Shown here: piece after piece, positions 18,147 to 27,424 of the stretch
How the letters are laid out: each line of letters begins with the position of its first letter
Numbering within the stretch: position 1 is the stretch's first letter
NCBI GenBank assembly: GCA_020846935.1
Contig: JADLCY010000013.1
Location: 153,156 to 217,155, forward strand
Direction of reading: 5' to 3'
DNA: 64,000 bases
DNA from: Gemmatimonadaceae bacterium
GTDB taxonomy: Bacteria > Gemmatimonadota > Gemmatimonadetes > Gemmatimonadales > Gemmatimonadaceae
Position numbers and translations under genes: made by a program
Notes under the pieces: generated by a model
Told to the model about the DNA's origin: nothing
Databases searched by the model: none
The model's input: the letters and a program-made list of their open reading frames with translations, nothing else

Positions 18147-18197
18147 GAGCGGCGAAAGTGTCCAGTCCTGGTCGAGCGATGGTATCCGGTCGCGTGA

Positions 18198-18752
18198 TCA
18201 GTCCTTCACGACGGAGTCCAGCCAGAGCGGCGTCGCGGCGGGAATGGTGGCCGGTTCGGCCACGGCTGGCGCGCGCACCGCCGGGCCCGGGCTCGCTTCC
18301 GCGGCCTCGATCTCCGCCAGCTGACGCTCCACGAGGCTCCGCAACTGCAGCAGGTAGGCACGCCTCTGCTTCACCAACCCATCGAGATCGGCCTCGATCC
18401 GGCGCGACTCGTTATGCGCGGCAGCCACGATCCGATCGCCTTCAGCCTTCGCCTCGCGCAGGATCAGTTGTGCCTCGCGCTCGGCCTGTTCCTTGACCTC
18501 CGCGCGCAGCTGTTGCGCGGAGATCAGCGCTTCGTTGATGGCCTTGTCTCGTTCCCGAAACGCGCGCAACTGCTCGTGAAAGCCCTGCGCCTTGGCCTCG
18601 AGCCCCTGCGCGTTGCGCAGCAGGCGTTCGACCTCGTTGGCGACCTGCTCACGGAACTGGTCGACCCGGGCCCGATCGTAGCCGCGCAGCGCGTTGCCGA
18701 AGTCAAAGCGGCGAATGTCGAGCGGGGTGAGGTGAAAGGCATCGTCGGCCAT
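18198..18752 (-). CDS. divIVA: DivIVA-domain protein
   Basis: The 184-residue protein opens with a DivIVA-type motif (HLTPLDIRRFDFGNALRGYD, then VDQFREQV) followed by a long coiled coil from about 40 to 150 and an Ala/Pro-rich tail. DivIVA proteins bind curved membrane at poles or septa and recruit division or cell-wall factors. Its ATG shares a base with the yggS stop, and the yggS-divIVA pairing is common in other bacteria. Since the same strand carries MglA and Che genes further on, a pole-organising role is plausible but not shown. Confidence 0.88.
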   Translation of the reverse strand: MADDAFHLTPLDIRRFDFGNALRGYDRARVDQFREQVANEVERLLRNAQGLEAKAQGFHEQLRAFRERDKAINEALISAQQLRAEVKEQAEREAQLILREAKAEGDRIVAAAHNESRRIEADLDGLVKQRRAYLLQLRSLVERQLAEIEAAEASPGPAVRAPAVAEPATIPAATPLWLDSVVKD

Positions 18753-19435
18753 TACGCTCGCGCTCCAAAGAGAATCGAACCCAAACGGATCATCGTGGCT
18801 CCCTCCTCGACCGCCACCTCGAAGTCACTCGACATGCCCATCGACAGCTCTCGCGCACTCGCGTGCCCTGCGACCTGCAGTCGACCCAGGGCGGCGCGCG
18901 CACCACCAAACGTCTGTCGCAGCACGCCTTCGGACGCATCGAGCGGCGCCATGGTCATCACCCCCCGCACGACCACCCCACGCAACGTCCTCAGCACGTC
19001 AGCATTCGCCTCCAGTTCCGCCGCCGCAAAGCCACCTTTGCTCTGCTCGCCAGAGACATTCACCTGCACCAACACGTCCAGTGGCCTGCCGCGCGCCACC
19101 CCTTCCGCCGAGAGCGCCTCGGCGAGCCGCAGACTGTCCACCGAGTGCACGAGAGCGAATCGGCCGGCGTGCCGCGCCTTGTTGCGCTGCAGGTGTCCGA
19201 TCAGGTGCCATTCGACCGGAACGTCGACCTGGTCCATCTTCTCGAGCGCTTCCTGCACGCGATTTTCACCCACCCGCTGCACCCCCGCGTCCCAGGCAGC
19301 CAACACGGCGTCCGGACCGTAGGTCTTGGTCACTGCGACAAGTTCCACGGCCTGATCATGGCCCCCACGGGCCACTGCGGCCGCTACGCGCCCACGGATT
19401 TCCTGCACGCGTGCAGCAAGGCCCGAAAACGGCAT
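18752..19435 (-). CDS. yggS: YggS/PROSC family PLP-binding protein
   Basis: A 227-residue alanine-racemase-fold protein that binds pyridoxal phosphate and helps PLP homeostasis. Visible motifs are VELVAVTKTYG (lysine for PLP), GENRVQEALEK, EWHLIGHLQRNK, and the C-terminal SMGMSSDFEVAVEEGATMIRLG split by family positions. I chose the ATG at 19435 (MPFSGL); an upstream in-frame start at 19453 would lie inside the preceding gene's end. It is one base from divIVA, a common pairing. Confidence 0.93.
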   Translation of the reverse strand: MPFSGLAARVQEIRGRVAAAVARGGHDQAVELVAVTKTYGPDAVLAAWDAGVQRVGENRVQEALEKMDQVDVPVEWHLIGHLQRNKARHAGRFALVHSVDSLRLAEALSAEGVARGRPLDVLVQVNVSGEQSKGGFAAAELEANADVLRTLRGVVVRGVMTMAPLDASEGVLRQTFGGARAALGRLQVAGHASARELSMGMSSDFEVAVEEGATMIRLGSILFGARA

Positions 19436-19449
19436 AACGCAAGAAGCTA

Positions 19450-21408
19450 TCAATAGTTACACGTCGTTTCAAGCAGGCCACCGCCTCCTCGTTGGCCGGG
19501 CGCCTGCGCGACGGCGACCTCGGGACATTGCAGGAGTCGCATCACGTAGCGCCCGGTGCCGTCACGTAGAGCTCGCGTGTCGCTCGAGACGCCCAGCGAG
19601 CGAAGCGCACTCGCACTGCGCACCGCGGCCGATCGATCCACGGATTGATCCTGGGCCGCAGGCTCGCGCACGTACACCAGCCCCAGGAAACGCCAACCCG
19701 ATCCCATCGAGAGCCGTTCCGATCGCGAGACCCCGACCGCCACGGCCAGCGGTCGACCTTCGCGCGCCGCGGCGGCAGCCATCTGCTGCAGCGTGACGGT
19801 TGTCCCGCGCCAGCGGCCGGCTGACGCCGAGTCGAGCAGTCGGGCGCGACGCGCGAGCTCGGCGCGATACCAATCAGCGGGCAAGAGCGGAACCGTAACC
19901 GGAGTGATGTCAGGGCGCACGCCGCGCACGTGCTGCGCCCACCAGGCGGCATACGAGTCGTTGTCGCCGGCAAGAATCAGCACCGCGTTCGGCGGTGCGG
20001 CGCGCAGGGACTCGATGCCCAGCGCGGCCGCCAACTGCGCGTCGGGGTGTCGACGTCGATTCGTGGACGCCCAGTTCAGCAGCAGGGGAAGCACCGCCGT
20101 GGCCGACACGAACGCGGCGATCCAGCGCCTGGACGCATCGCGGGCGAACGCCGCGATGCCGGTTCCGGCCCAGAGTCCCCAACAAGCAAAAGCAAGCGCG
20201 AAGAAGTAGTCACGTTCGCGCGCCTCACGAGGCGCACCGTCCGGCAGCACGCCCCACCCGTACGAAGGTCCGGCGCGCAGGTTGAGCATGCCGACGACGC
20301 CGATCGACGCAGCAACGCAGAGCAGGCCCAACGCACGAAAGCCGCGTGCGTCCCGGGCACGGTGCGCCACGGCCCCGCGAATGCCGAGCCCAGCGAAGGC
20401 GATCGTGACCGGCGTACGAAGCAAGGACGGCCCCGGCGCATCGTCGACACCAAGCGCAAACTGCCAGTCCGCGTACTGAATCAGGTTTCCCAGCTGGAGC
20501 CACAGCGGCGCGCGGCGCGGCCAGAACGGCGGCACGTCGTATTGCGTGCGGCCGATCACATCGAGCAGCGACTGCCATGTGACGGGATTGCCCTGGTTCA
20601 CCGCCGGGTCGTGTGCGGCGCGCACGAGCATGACGAGGACGAACGTGGCCCCAAGCACGGAAAGCATCACGGCCAGTATCCCGTCGAGGCGACGGCTGTC
20701 CTGGCCTCCGGCGGCGAGCGCGATGGACACCAGCGCAAACGCACCCCCGACCGCGATCACCAGCGGCGACGTGACGCCGATGCCAACGGCGACGAGCCAC
20801 GCCGCGAGCGGCGCGAGCGAAGCGCGCAACGAAAGGGAGCCACCCGAGTCGGTCGCCGCCAACAGCACCGCCGCCGGCCCAGCAACGAGCGCGCTGATAT
20901 GCAGCGGCACCGCAAGGCCAAAGCAGAACGCCAACAGAGCCCGATGGCGAGAGGACCAGGAGCGACCTGCCTGGTCCCCGACCCACACCATCACGGCCCC
21001 CAGGCAGAGCGCCCAGGCGTACACCTCGGTCTCGGTGGCGCTCTGCCACACGGCGCTCACCAGGCCGGCGACCAGGCCTGCGCTGACGGTTGGCCCGACT
21101 CCGGCACGTGCCACGAAGACCTGCACGAGGAGCGCTATGCCCAACGCGCTGGCCACGGCGGAACCCGCGTTGACCGCGACCGTGAAGTCGAGGGGAGCGA
21201 GGGCGAGTGACCACGCCCGAGCCAGGTAGATGAACAGGGGCGTGCCCGGCGGGTGCGGGATACCCAGCGTGCGTACCGCGGCGAGAAACTCGCCGCTGTC
21301 CCACAGCGTGACGGAAGGCGCGAGGGTCGCCAGGTAGACGCCGAGAAGCATCACGCCAACCGTGGCGGCCGGGTGCCGCCGCACCGTCGCGCTGACTCTG
21401 GGGAGCAT
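19450..21408 (-). CDS. DUF2723 multi-pass membrane protein
   Basis: This protein of about 652 residues belongs to the DUF2723 family of GT-C-like membrane proteins. The family signature TLWDSGEFLAAV and GIPHPPGTPLF lies near the N-terminus, after the first membrane segment; about ten hydrophobic segments follow, then a soluble C-terminal part. Relatives include protein O-mannosyl-type transferases, but the substrate here cannot be named. I chose the ATG at 21408; a TTG at 21429 would reach the hairpin at 21430-21463. yggS starts 14 nt after its stop. Confidence 0.82.
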   Translation of the reverse strand: MLPRVSATVRRHPAATVGVMLLGVYLATLAPSVTLWDSGEFLAAVRTLGIPHPPGTPLFIYLARAWSLALAPLDFTVAVNAGSAVASALGIALLVQVFVARAGVGPTVSAGLVAGLVSAVWQSATETEVYAWALCLGAVMVWVGDQAGRSWSSRHRALLAFCFGLAVPLHISALVAGPAAVLLAATDSGGSLSLRASLAPLAAWLVAVGIGVTSPLVIAVGGAFALVSIALAAGGQDSRRLDGILAVMLSVLGATFVLVMLVRAAHDPAVNQGNPVTWQSLLDVIGRTQYDVPPFWPRRAPLWLQLGNLIQYADWQFALGVDDAPGPSLLRTPVTIAFAGLGIRGAVAHRARDARGFRALGLLCVAASIGVVGMLNLRAGPSYGWGVLPDGAPREARERDYFFALAFACWGLWAGTGIAAFARDASRRWIAAFVSATAVLPLLLNWASTNRRRHPDAQLAAALGIESLRAAPPNAVLILAGDNDSYAAWWAQHVRGVRPDITPVTVPLLPADWYRAELARRARLLDSASAGRWRGTTVTLQQMAAAAAREGRPLAVAVGVSRSERLSMGSGWRFLGLVYVREPAAQDQSVDRSAAVRSASALRSLGVSSDTRALRDGTGRYVMRLLQCPEVAVAQAPGQRGGGGLLETTCNY

Positions 21409-21429
21409 CGCGCGCAAAGCTAACACCAA

Positions 21430-21463
21430 ACCGCCCCGGCAACCGTGGGGTCACCGGGGCGGT
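21430..21463 (-). terminator. Hairpin terminator after ftsH
   Basis: A perfect 10-bp stem (21430-21439, ACCGCCCCGG, pairing with 21454-21463, CCGGGGCGGT) with a 14-nt loop lies 21 nt after the ftsH stop on the minus strand. There is no strong T tract after it, only a T-rich short stretch, so it may terminate partially. It would separate tilS-hpt-ftsH from the following genes. Confidence 0.6.
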
Positions 21464-21484
21464 AGAATCGTTAGGTCGCCTGCG

Positions 21485-23461
<1,977 letters not shown>

Positions 23462-23477
23462 GTGACGCGTGTGAGTC

Positions 23478-24029
23478 CTACTGCAGGCTGGCTACGTACG
23501 GCAGATGCCGAAAGTTTTCCGCGTGGTCCAGTCCATACCCCACAAGGAACTCGTTGGGTGCATCGAATCCAACGAACTTCGTCGGGTGCGGCAGGAACGT
23601 GGCCACGTGCTTGTCGAGCAGCGCACAGACTTCGATGGACCGGGGCTGGCGCGCGCGGAGCACATCGATCACCCGGCCGAGCGTGCGCCCGGAATCCACG
23701 ATGTCCTCCACCAACAATATGTGCTTCCCCTCCAGGCGTGTTTCCGGATCGTACACCAGCCGCACGTTGCCACTGGAGACGACGTCGCTGCCGTACGACG
23801 ACACGACGAGAAAATCCACCTGTAAGGGCCGCATGATGCTGCGGACCAGGTCGCTGACGAAGATGAAACTCCCCTTCAGCAACCCAAGGACGAGGAGATC
23901 CCCGTCCGGATACGAGTCGGTGATCGCCTGTCCGAGTTCCCGGACCCGGGCCTCGATCTGCTCGGCGGTGATCGCGATACGCTTCACCTGACGGCCAAGG
24001 AGGCGCGGGTCAGCTACTGGGGCGCTCAC
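23478..24029 (-). CDS. hpt: Hypoxanthine phosphoribosyltransferase
   Basis: This enzyme makes IMP or GMP from hypoxanthine or guanine and PRPP. The PRPP-binding motif LLVEDIVDSGRTL is intact, as are the N-terminal LVLGLLKGSF and the C-terminal FVGFDAPNEFLVGYGLD. I chose a GTG at 24029 that overlaps the tilS end by 20 nt; a shorter form from GTG 23987 is possible. It lies between tilS and ftsH on the same strand, the usual trio. Confidence 0.95.
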   Translation of the reverse strand: MSAPVADPRLLGRQVKRIAITAEQIEARVRELGQAITDSYPDGDLLVLGLLKGSFIFVSDLVRSIMRPLQVDFLVVSSYGSDVVSSGNVRLVYDPETRLEGKHILLVEDIVDSGRTLGRVIDVLRARQPRSIEVCALLDKHVATFLPHPTKFVGFDAPNEFLVGYGLDHAENFRHLPYVASLQ

Positions 24030-25329
24030 ACACCAATCGGCGGATCGGTCTGCCGGACCGGACGGGTTCCGCAAAATCGCGGCGCACTCCTGGAATCCAG
24101 ATAATCTCGCCGTCTGCTACGACGACGGGCCACCCCCTCCGCGCGGGACCGGGGATGCCGACGTCCGAAAGGAAACGCGCGACGCGGCGCGTGAGGCGGC
24201 CCGGCCCTCCGTGCAACCGATCTCCCGGCGTCCACTCGCGAACTTCGAGGCGCGCCGCAGCCGGGACCCAGGTCTCCCACGCCTGCGGCACGACGGGGCC
24301 TGATGGCGCGAACTGCGGAGCGCCCAGCGTGAACCGCCACGGCCCGAACGTCGAGTCGCCATCACGAAGGGTCACGGCTGCGCTCGCGTGCCGCACGAGC
24401 GGCTGGAGCACCACACCTTCACGCACACGCATGGCCTCGATCCCACCAGACAACTGGAGGCGATACCCGGTGGGCGCCCGCTGGTCCAGCGCCGAAAGTC
24501 GCACGAGGCCGCGGCGATCGAGCACGATGCCGTTTCGCTGCAGGATCGACTGCCACGCCAGCGCGCGAGCCTCGCGATCGAGCGCCGAGAGCAGCGAGGC
24601 GTCGATCGTGAGGGTCTGGCCAGTGCGTGAGACCTCCCATCGTGTCGCGATCCCATCGACGGTCGCACGCACGGCGGCAGCCTTGCGGCCAAGCGCCATC
24701 AGCTCGGCGGGAAGCTGGGGCCTCACGGCCACGAGTGCCGGGAGCAGGTCGAGTCGCACGCGATTCCGAAAGAAACGACGATCGGCGTTGGAGGGGTCCT
24801 CCACCCACGCAAGCTCCCGGTCGCTCGCCAACTCGGCGAGGTCGCTCCGCCGAGTCTCGAGAAAGGGGCGCGCGACGCCGGGCGTGTTGGCCAGGAGGCC
24901 CGCGAGTCCGCGGGCGCCGGTTCCTCGAAGGATGCGCATGACCACCGTCTCGAGCTGATCATCAGCGGAATGCGCGGTCACAACCACGGCATCGTGCGCC
25001 GCCGCCCGCTCGCGCAGGAACCTCCACCGCGCCTCGCGCCACGCGGCCTCGGTGGATGCAACGGACCCGGCGCGCCCCGAGTGCACGGCGAGTCCCGCGG
25101 CGCGCGCGCGCTCGACGACGAACTGCGCCGCTTCGGTGGCACGAGGACCCGAACCGTGATCGAATGTGGCAACGCATACGTCTCTGCGCCCGGTGAGACG
25201 CTCCGCCACCAACGCCAGCAGGCACATGGAATCCAGACCTCCGGAGACGGCGAGAAGGAGGCGGTCATGACTCGCAAGGAGCCGATCGATGGCGCCTGCG
25301 GGGCCGGTGGCCTGGGGTGGCGTGCGCAC
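24010..25329 (-). CDS. tilS: tRNA(Ile)-lysidine synthase
   Basis: TilS modifies C34 of the AUA-reading tRNA-Ile to lysidine using ATP and lysine. The 439-residue protein has the PP-loop SGGLDS at 29-34, the TAHSADDQLETVVMRILRG region, and C-terminal domains of the long TilS type. The start is GTG at 25329. It opens the minus-strand run tilS-hpt-ftsH and is divergent from the small membrane protein gene at 25421; the 91-nt gap between them should hold both promoters. Confidence 0.94.
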   Translation of the reverse strand: MRTPPQATGPAGAIDRLLASHDRLLLAVSGGLDSMCLLALVAERLTGRRDVCVATFDHGSGPRATEAAQFVVERARAAGLAVHSGRAGSVASTEAAWREARWRFLRERAAAHDAVVVTAHSADDQLETVVMRILRGTGARGLAGLLANTPGVARPFLETRRSDLAELASDRELAWVEDPSNADRRFFRNRVRLDLLPALVAVRPQLPAELMALGRKAAAVRATVDGIATRWEVSRTGQTLTIDASLLSALDREARALAWQSILQRNGIVLDRRGLVRLSALDQRAPTGYRLQLSGGIEAMRVREGVVLQPLVRHASAAVTLRDGDSTFGPWRFTLGAPQFAPSGPVVPQAWETWVPAAARLEVREWTPGDRLHGGPGRLTRRVARFLSDVGIPGPARRGWPVVVADGEIIWIPGVRRDFAEPVRSGRPIRRLVCERPSS

Positions 25330-25420
25330 CCTCGCAATCTATCGACCGCGCTCGCGGCTACCGGGCGGCGCAGCGCGGGTCTATCTTGCCCGCAGGAACT
25401 TCCCCTCACCGAGGCCACAC

Positions 25421-25600
25421 GTGGAGACGCACGGACCGCTGGGCACGCTCTGGGCCGGACTCGGGCTCGGCGCCTTCTTCCTCGCCCTGACCTGGGTCAA
25501 CCTGTTGTTGGGGCATTTTCTCACCCCGCTCTTTCTCATGCCGCTGACGTGGATCCAGGACGCGGTGGCAGCGCGAAAGCAGAAGCAGGGTCAACGCTGA
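25421..25600 (+). CDS. Small membrane protein, unknown function
   Basis: A 59-residue protein with one long hydrophobic stretch (about 7-43) and a basic C-terminal tail ending RKQKQGQR. I chose the GTG at 25421, which follows a GAGG; an ORF open from 25289 would overlap tilS antisense and is unlikely. A strong terminator-like hairpin follows at 25632-25662, supporting a short independent transcript. I recognise no family. Confidence 0.55.
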   Translation: METHGPLGTLWAGLGLGAFFLALTWVNLLLGHFLTPLFLMPLTWIQDAVAARKQKQGQR

Positions 25601-25631
25601 CACCAGTCGGCTCGAGTCTTCGTAAGAGAAG

Positions 25632-25662
25632 CGTGGGACGCGGCCGGCTGCTGCGTCCCACG
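25632..25662 (+). terminator. Rho-independent-type terminator
   Basis: A perfect 10-bp stem (25632-25641, CGTGGGACGC, with 25653-25662, GCGTCCCACG) and an 11-nt loop, followed by AATCGTTT. It ends the small membrane protein transcript and separates it from lemA. Confidence 0.7.
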
Positions 25663-25697
25663 AATCGTTTCCGCGGTGTCCTTCACCGGAGTCCGAC

Positions 25698-26255
25698 ATG
25701 ATCGTCGTCCTGTTGGTGCTCGTCGTCCTCGCGCTGTGGTTTGCTGGCGCGTACAACGGGCTGATCGCGCTCAAGAATCAGGTGATGAACGGCTGGAAGC
25801 AGATCGACGTGCAGCTCAAGCGTCGCCATGACCTGATCCCGAACCTCATATCGACGGTCAAGGGCGCGATGAACTTCGAGCGCGAAACGCTGGAGGCGGT
25901 GGTGGCGGCGCGCAACAAGGCGATCCAGGTGGAGTCGTCTGGCGCCGGCGTCCGGGAGACGGCGGCCGCCGAATCGCAGCTGAGCGGCGCGCTCACGCGC
26001 CTGCTTGCCGTGGTGGAGGCGTATCCCGACCTCAAGGCCACGGGGAACATCGCCCAGTTGCAGGAAGAGCTGACGAGCACGGAGAACAAGATCGCGTTCG
26101 CGCGACAGCACTACAACGACGTGGCCACGCAGTACAACACGAGGCAGCGACAGATCCCCACGGTGTTCATCGCGGGCTTTGCGGGAGCGAGCCCGGTGGA
26201 GCTGTGGGAGATCGAGGATGCGGCTGAGCGCGCGGTCCCGAAGGTCGAACTCTAG
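25698..26255 (+). CDS. lemA: LemA family protein
   Basis: A 185-residue protein with one N-terminal membrane segment (about 2-20) and a helical cytoplasmic or periplasmic domain. LemA signatures include NQVMNGWKQIDVQLKRRHDLIPNL (split here), ENKIAFARQHYND and the C-terminal FAGASP. LemA function is unclear, but it is often next to an HtpX-like or TPM-domain gene, as here. The start ATG at 25698 follows a GGAG. A weak hairpin lies between it and the next gene. Confidence 0.93.
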   Translation: MIVVLLVLVVLALWFAGAYNGLIALKNQVMNGWKQIDVQLKRRHDLIPNLISTVKGAMNFERETLEAVVAARNKAIQVESSGAGVRETAAAESQLSGALTRLLAVVEAYPDLKATGNIAQLQEELTSTENKIAFARQHYNDVATQYNTRQRQIPTVFIAGFAGASPVELWEIEDAAERAVPKVEL

Positions 26256-26271
26256 GCATCCCGCGCAGGGG

Positions 26272-26296
26272 CCGGAGCCCGGGCAGCGGGCTCCGG
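26272..26296 (+). terminator. Intercistronic hairpin between lemA and htpX-like gene
   Basis: A 9-bp stem (26272-26280, CCGGAGCCC, with 26288-26296, GGGCTCCGG) and a 7-nt loop. No T tract follows, so it may be an mRNA-stabilising or attenuating hairpin rather than a full terminator. Confidence 0.4.
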
Positions 26297-26320
26297 ACGC
26301 CTGTCGCCGCCCCGATCGCC

Positions 26321-27319
26321 ATGGACGCCCCCGTCGACCTCTTCACGCAACAGGCCCGCAACCGGTCGCGCTCCCGCTGGGTCGTGCTCGGGTTCATCGT
26401 GTTCTTCGCCTGGCTCGGTTTCGGCGGCGACTGGATCGCGATGGCCTACACGGCGGGAGCGGAACCGGAACAGTACCGGCACGTGGTGCCGTGGTTCGGG
26501 ATCGCGCTGACGCTCGTCGCCGGGGGCATGGCCGCCTGGGCCTGGAGGCGCGGCCCTGGCAGCGTGTTGTGGTCGACCAGCGCCCGCGAGGTCGTGACGC
26601 CCGCCACCGACGCCGAGCGTCGGTTCGTAAACGTGGTCGAGGAGATGTGCGTGGCGAGCGGCCTTCCGCGGCCGCGCACGTGGATCGTGCCTGACGAGGA
26701 CCCGAACGCGTTCGCGACGGGGCACGACGAACGGCAGGCGCACATCGCGGTCACGCAGGGCCTGCTCGACACCCTCACGCGCGAAGAGCTGCAGGCCGTG
26801 ATCGGTCACGAGATGGGGCACGTGCGCAATCTCGACGTGCGCCTGATGACCCTGCTCGCGGCGCTCGTCGGAACCGTCACGCTGCTCGGCGACGGCATGT
26901 GGCGGATGATGCGCGGGACGGGTCGGATGCGCATGGCGGGATCCCGCGGCGGCAAGAAGGGCGGCAATCCGCTGCTGCTCGTGGCCCTGGTCCTCTGGGT
27001 CGTGAGCTGGCTGCTCGCCCCGCTGATCCTGCGGCTGCTGGCGCTGTCCGTGTCACGGGAGCGCGAATACCTGGCGGACGCCATGAGCGCCCAGTTCACG
27101 CGCAACCCGCTGGCGCTGGCATCTGCGTTAGGCAGGATCGAATCGGCCGCAGGGCCGACGCGCGCGATCAAGCGCGGCAGTGCGCACCTGTGCATCGCCG
27201 ATCCACTCGGTCGCGTCGCGGCGGCCTCGCGCTGGGGGGCGAGCCACCCCCCGATGGCGCAGCGCATCGCCAGGCTGGAGGCCATGGCGCACGCGAGCAG
27301 CGTCACACGCGAGGCGTGA
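26321..27319 (+). CDS. htpX: HtpX-like M48 family zinc metalloprotease
   Basis: A 332-residue membrane metalloprotease of the M48 family, which cleaves membrane proteins. The zinc motif HEMGH is at 163-167, with the third ligand region SREREYLADAMSAQ further on. Four hydrophobic segments are visible (about 22-40, 60-78, 185-200, 220-245). It follows lemA, a recurrent pairing. A rare TTA leucine codon sits in the octamer at 27126-27133. Whether it is the true HtpX orthologue or another M48B member cannot be decided by eye. Confidence 0.9.
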   Translation: MDAPVDLFTQQARNRSRSRWVVLGFIVFFAWLGFGGDWIAMAYTAGAEPEQYRHVVPWFGIALTLVAGGMAAWAWRRGPGSVLWSTSAREVVTPATDAERRFVNVVEEMCVASGLPRPRTWIVPDEDPNAFATGHDERQAHIAVTQGLLDTLTREELQAVIGHEMGHVRNLDVRLMTLLAALVGTVTLLGDGMWRMMRGTGRMRMAGSRGGKKGGNPLLLVALVLWVVSWLLAPLILRLLALSVSREREYLADAMSAQFTRNPLALASALGRIESAAGPTRAIKRGSAHLCIADPLGRVAAASRWGASHPPMAQRIARLEAMAHASSVTREA

Positions 27320-27424
27320 TCCACGACGATCGCCCGCACGGACCGGGCTGCTAGCTTTCCCGGGACGGGCCGTATCGGCGACGTCAGCCTCGTCAGGCGC
27401 CCGGTGACTTCGACCCCCGCGCCC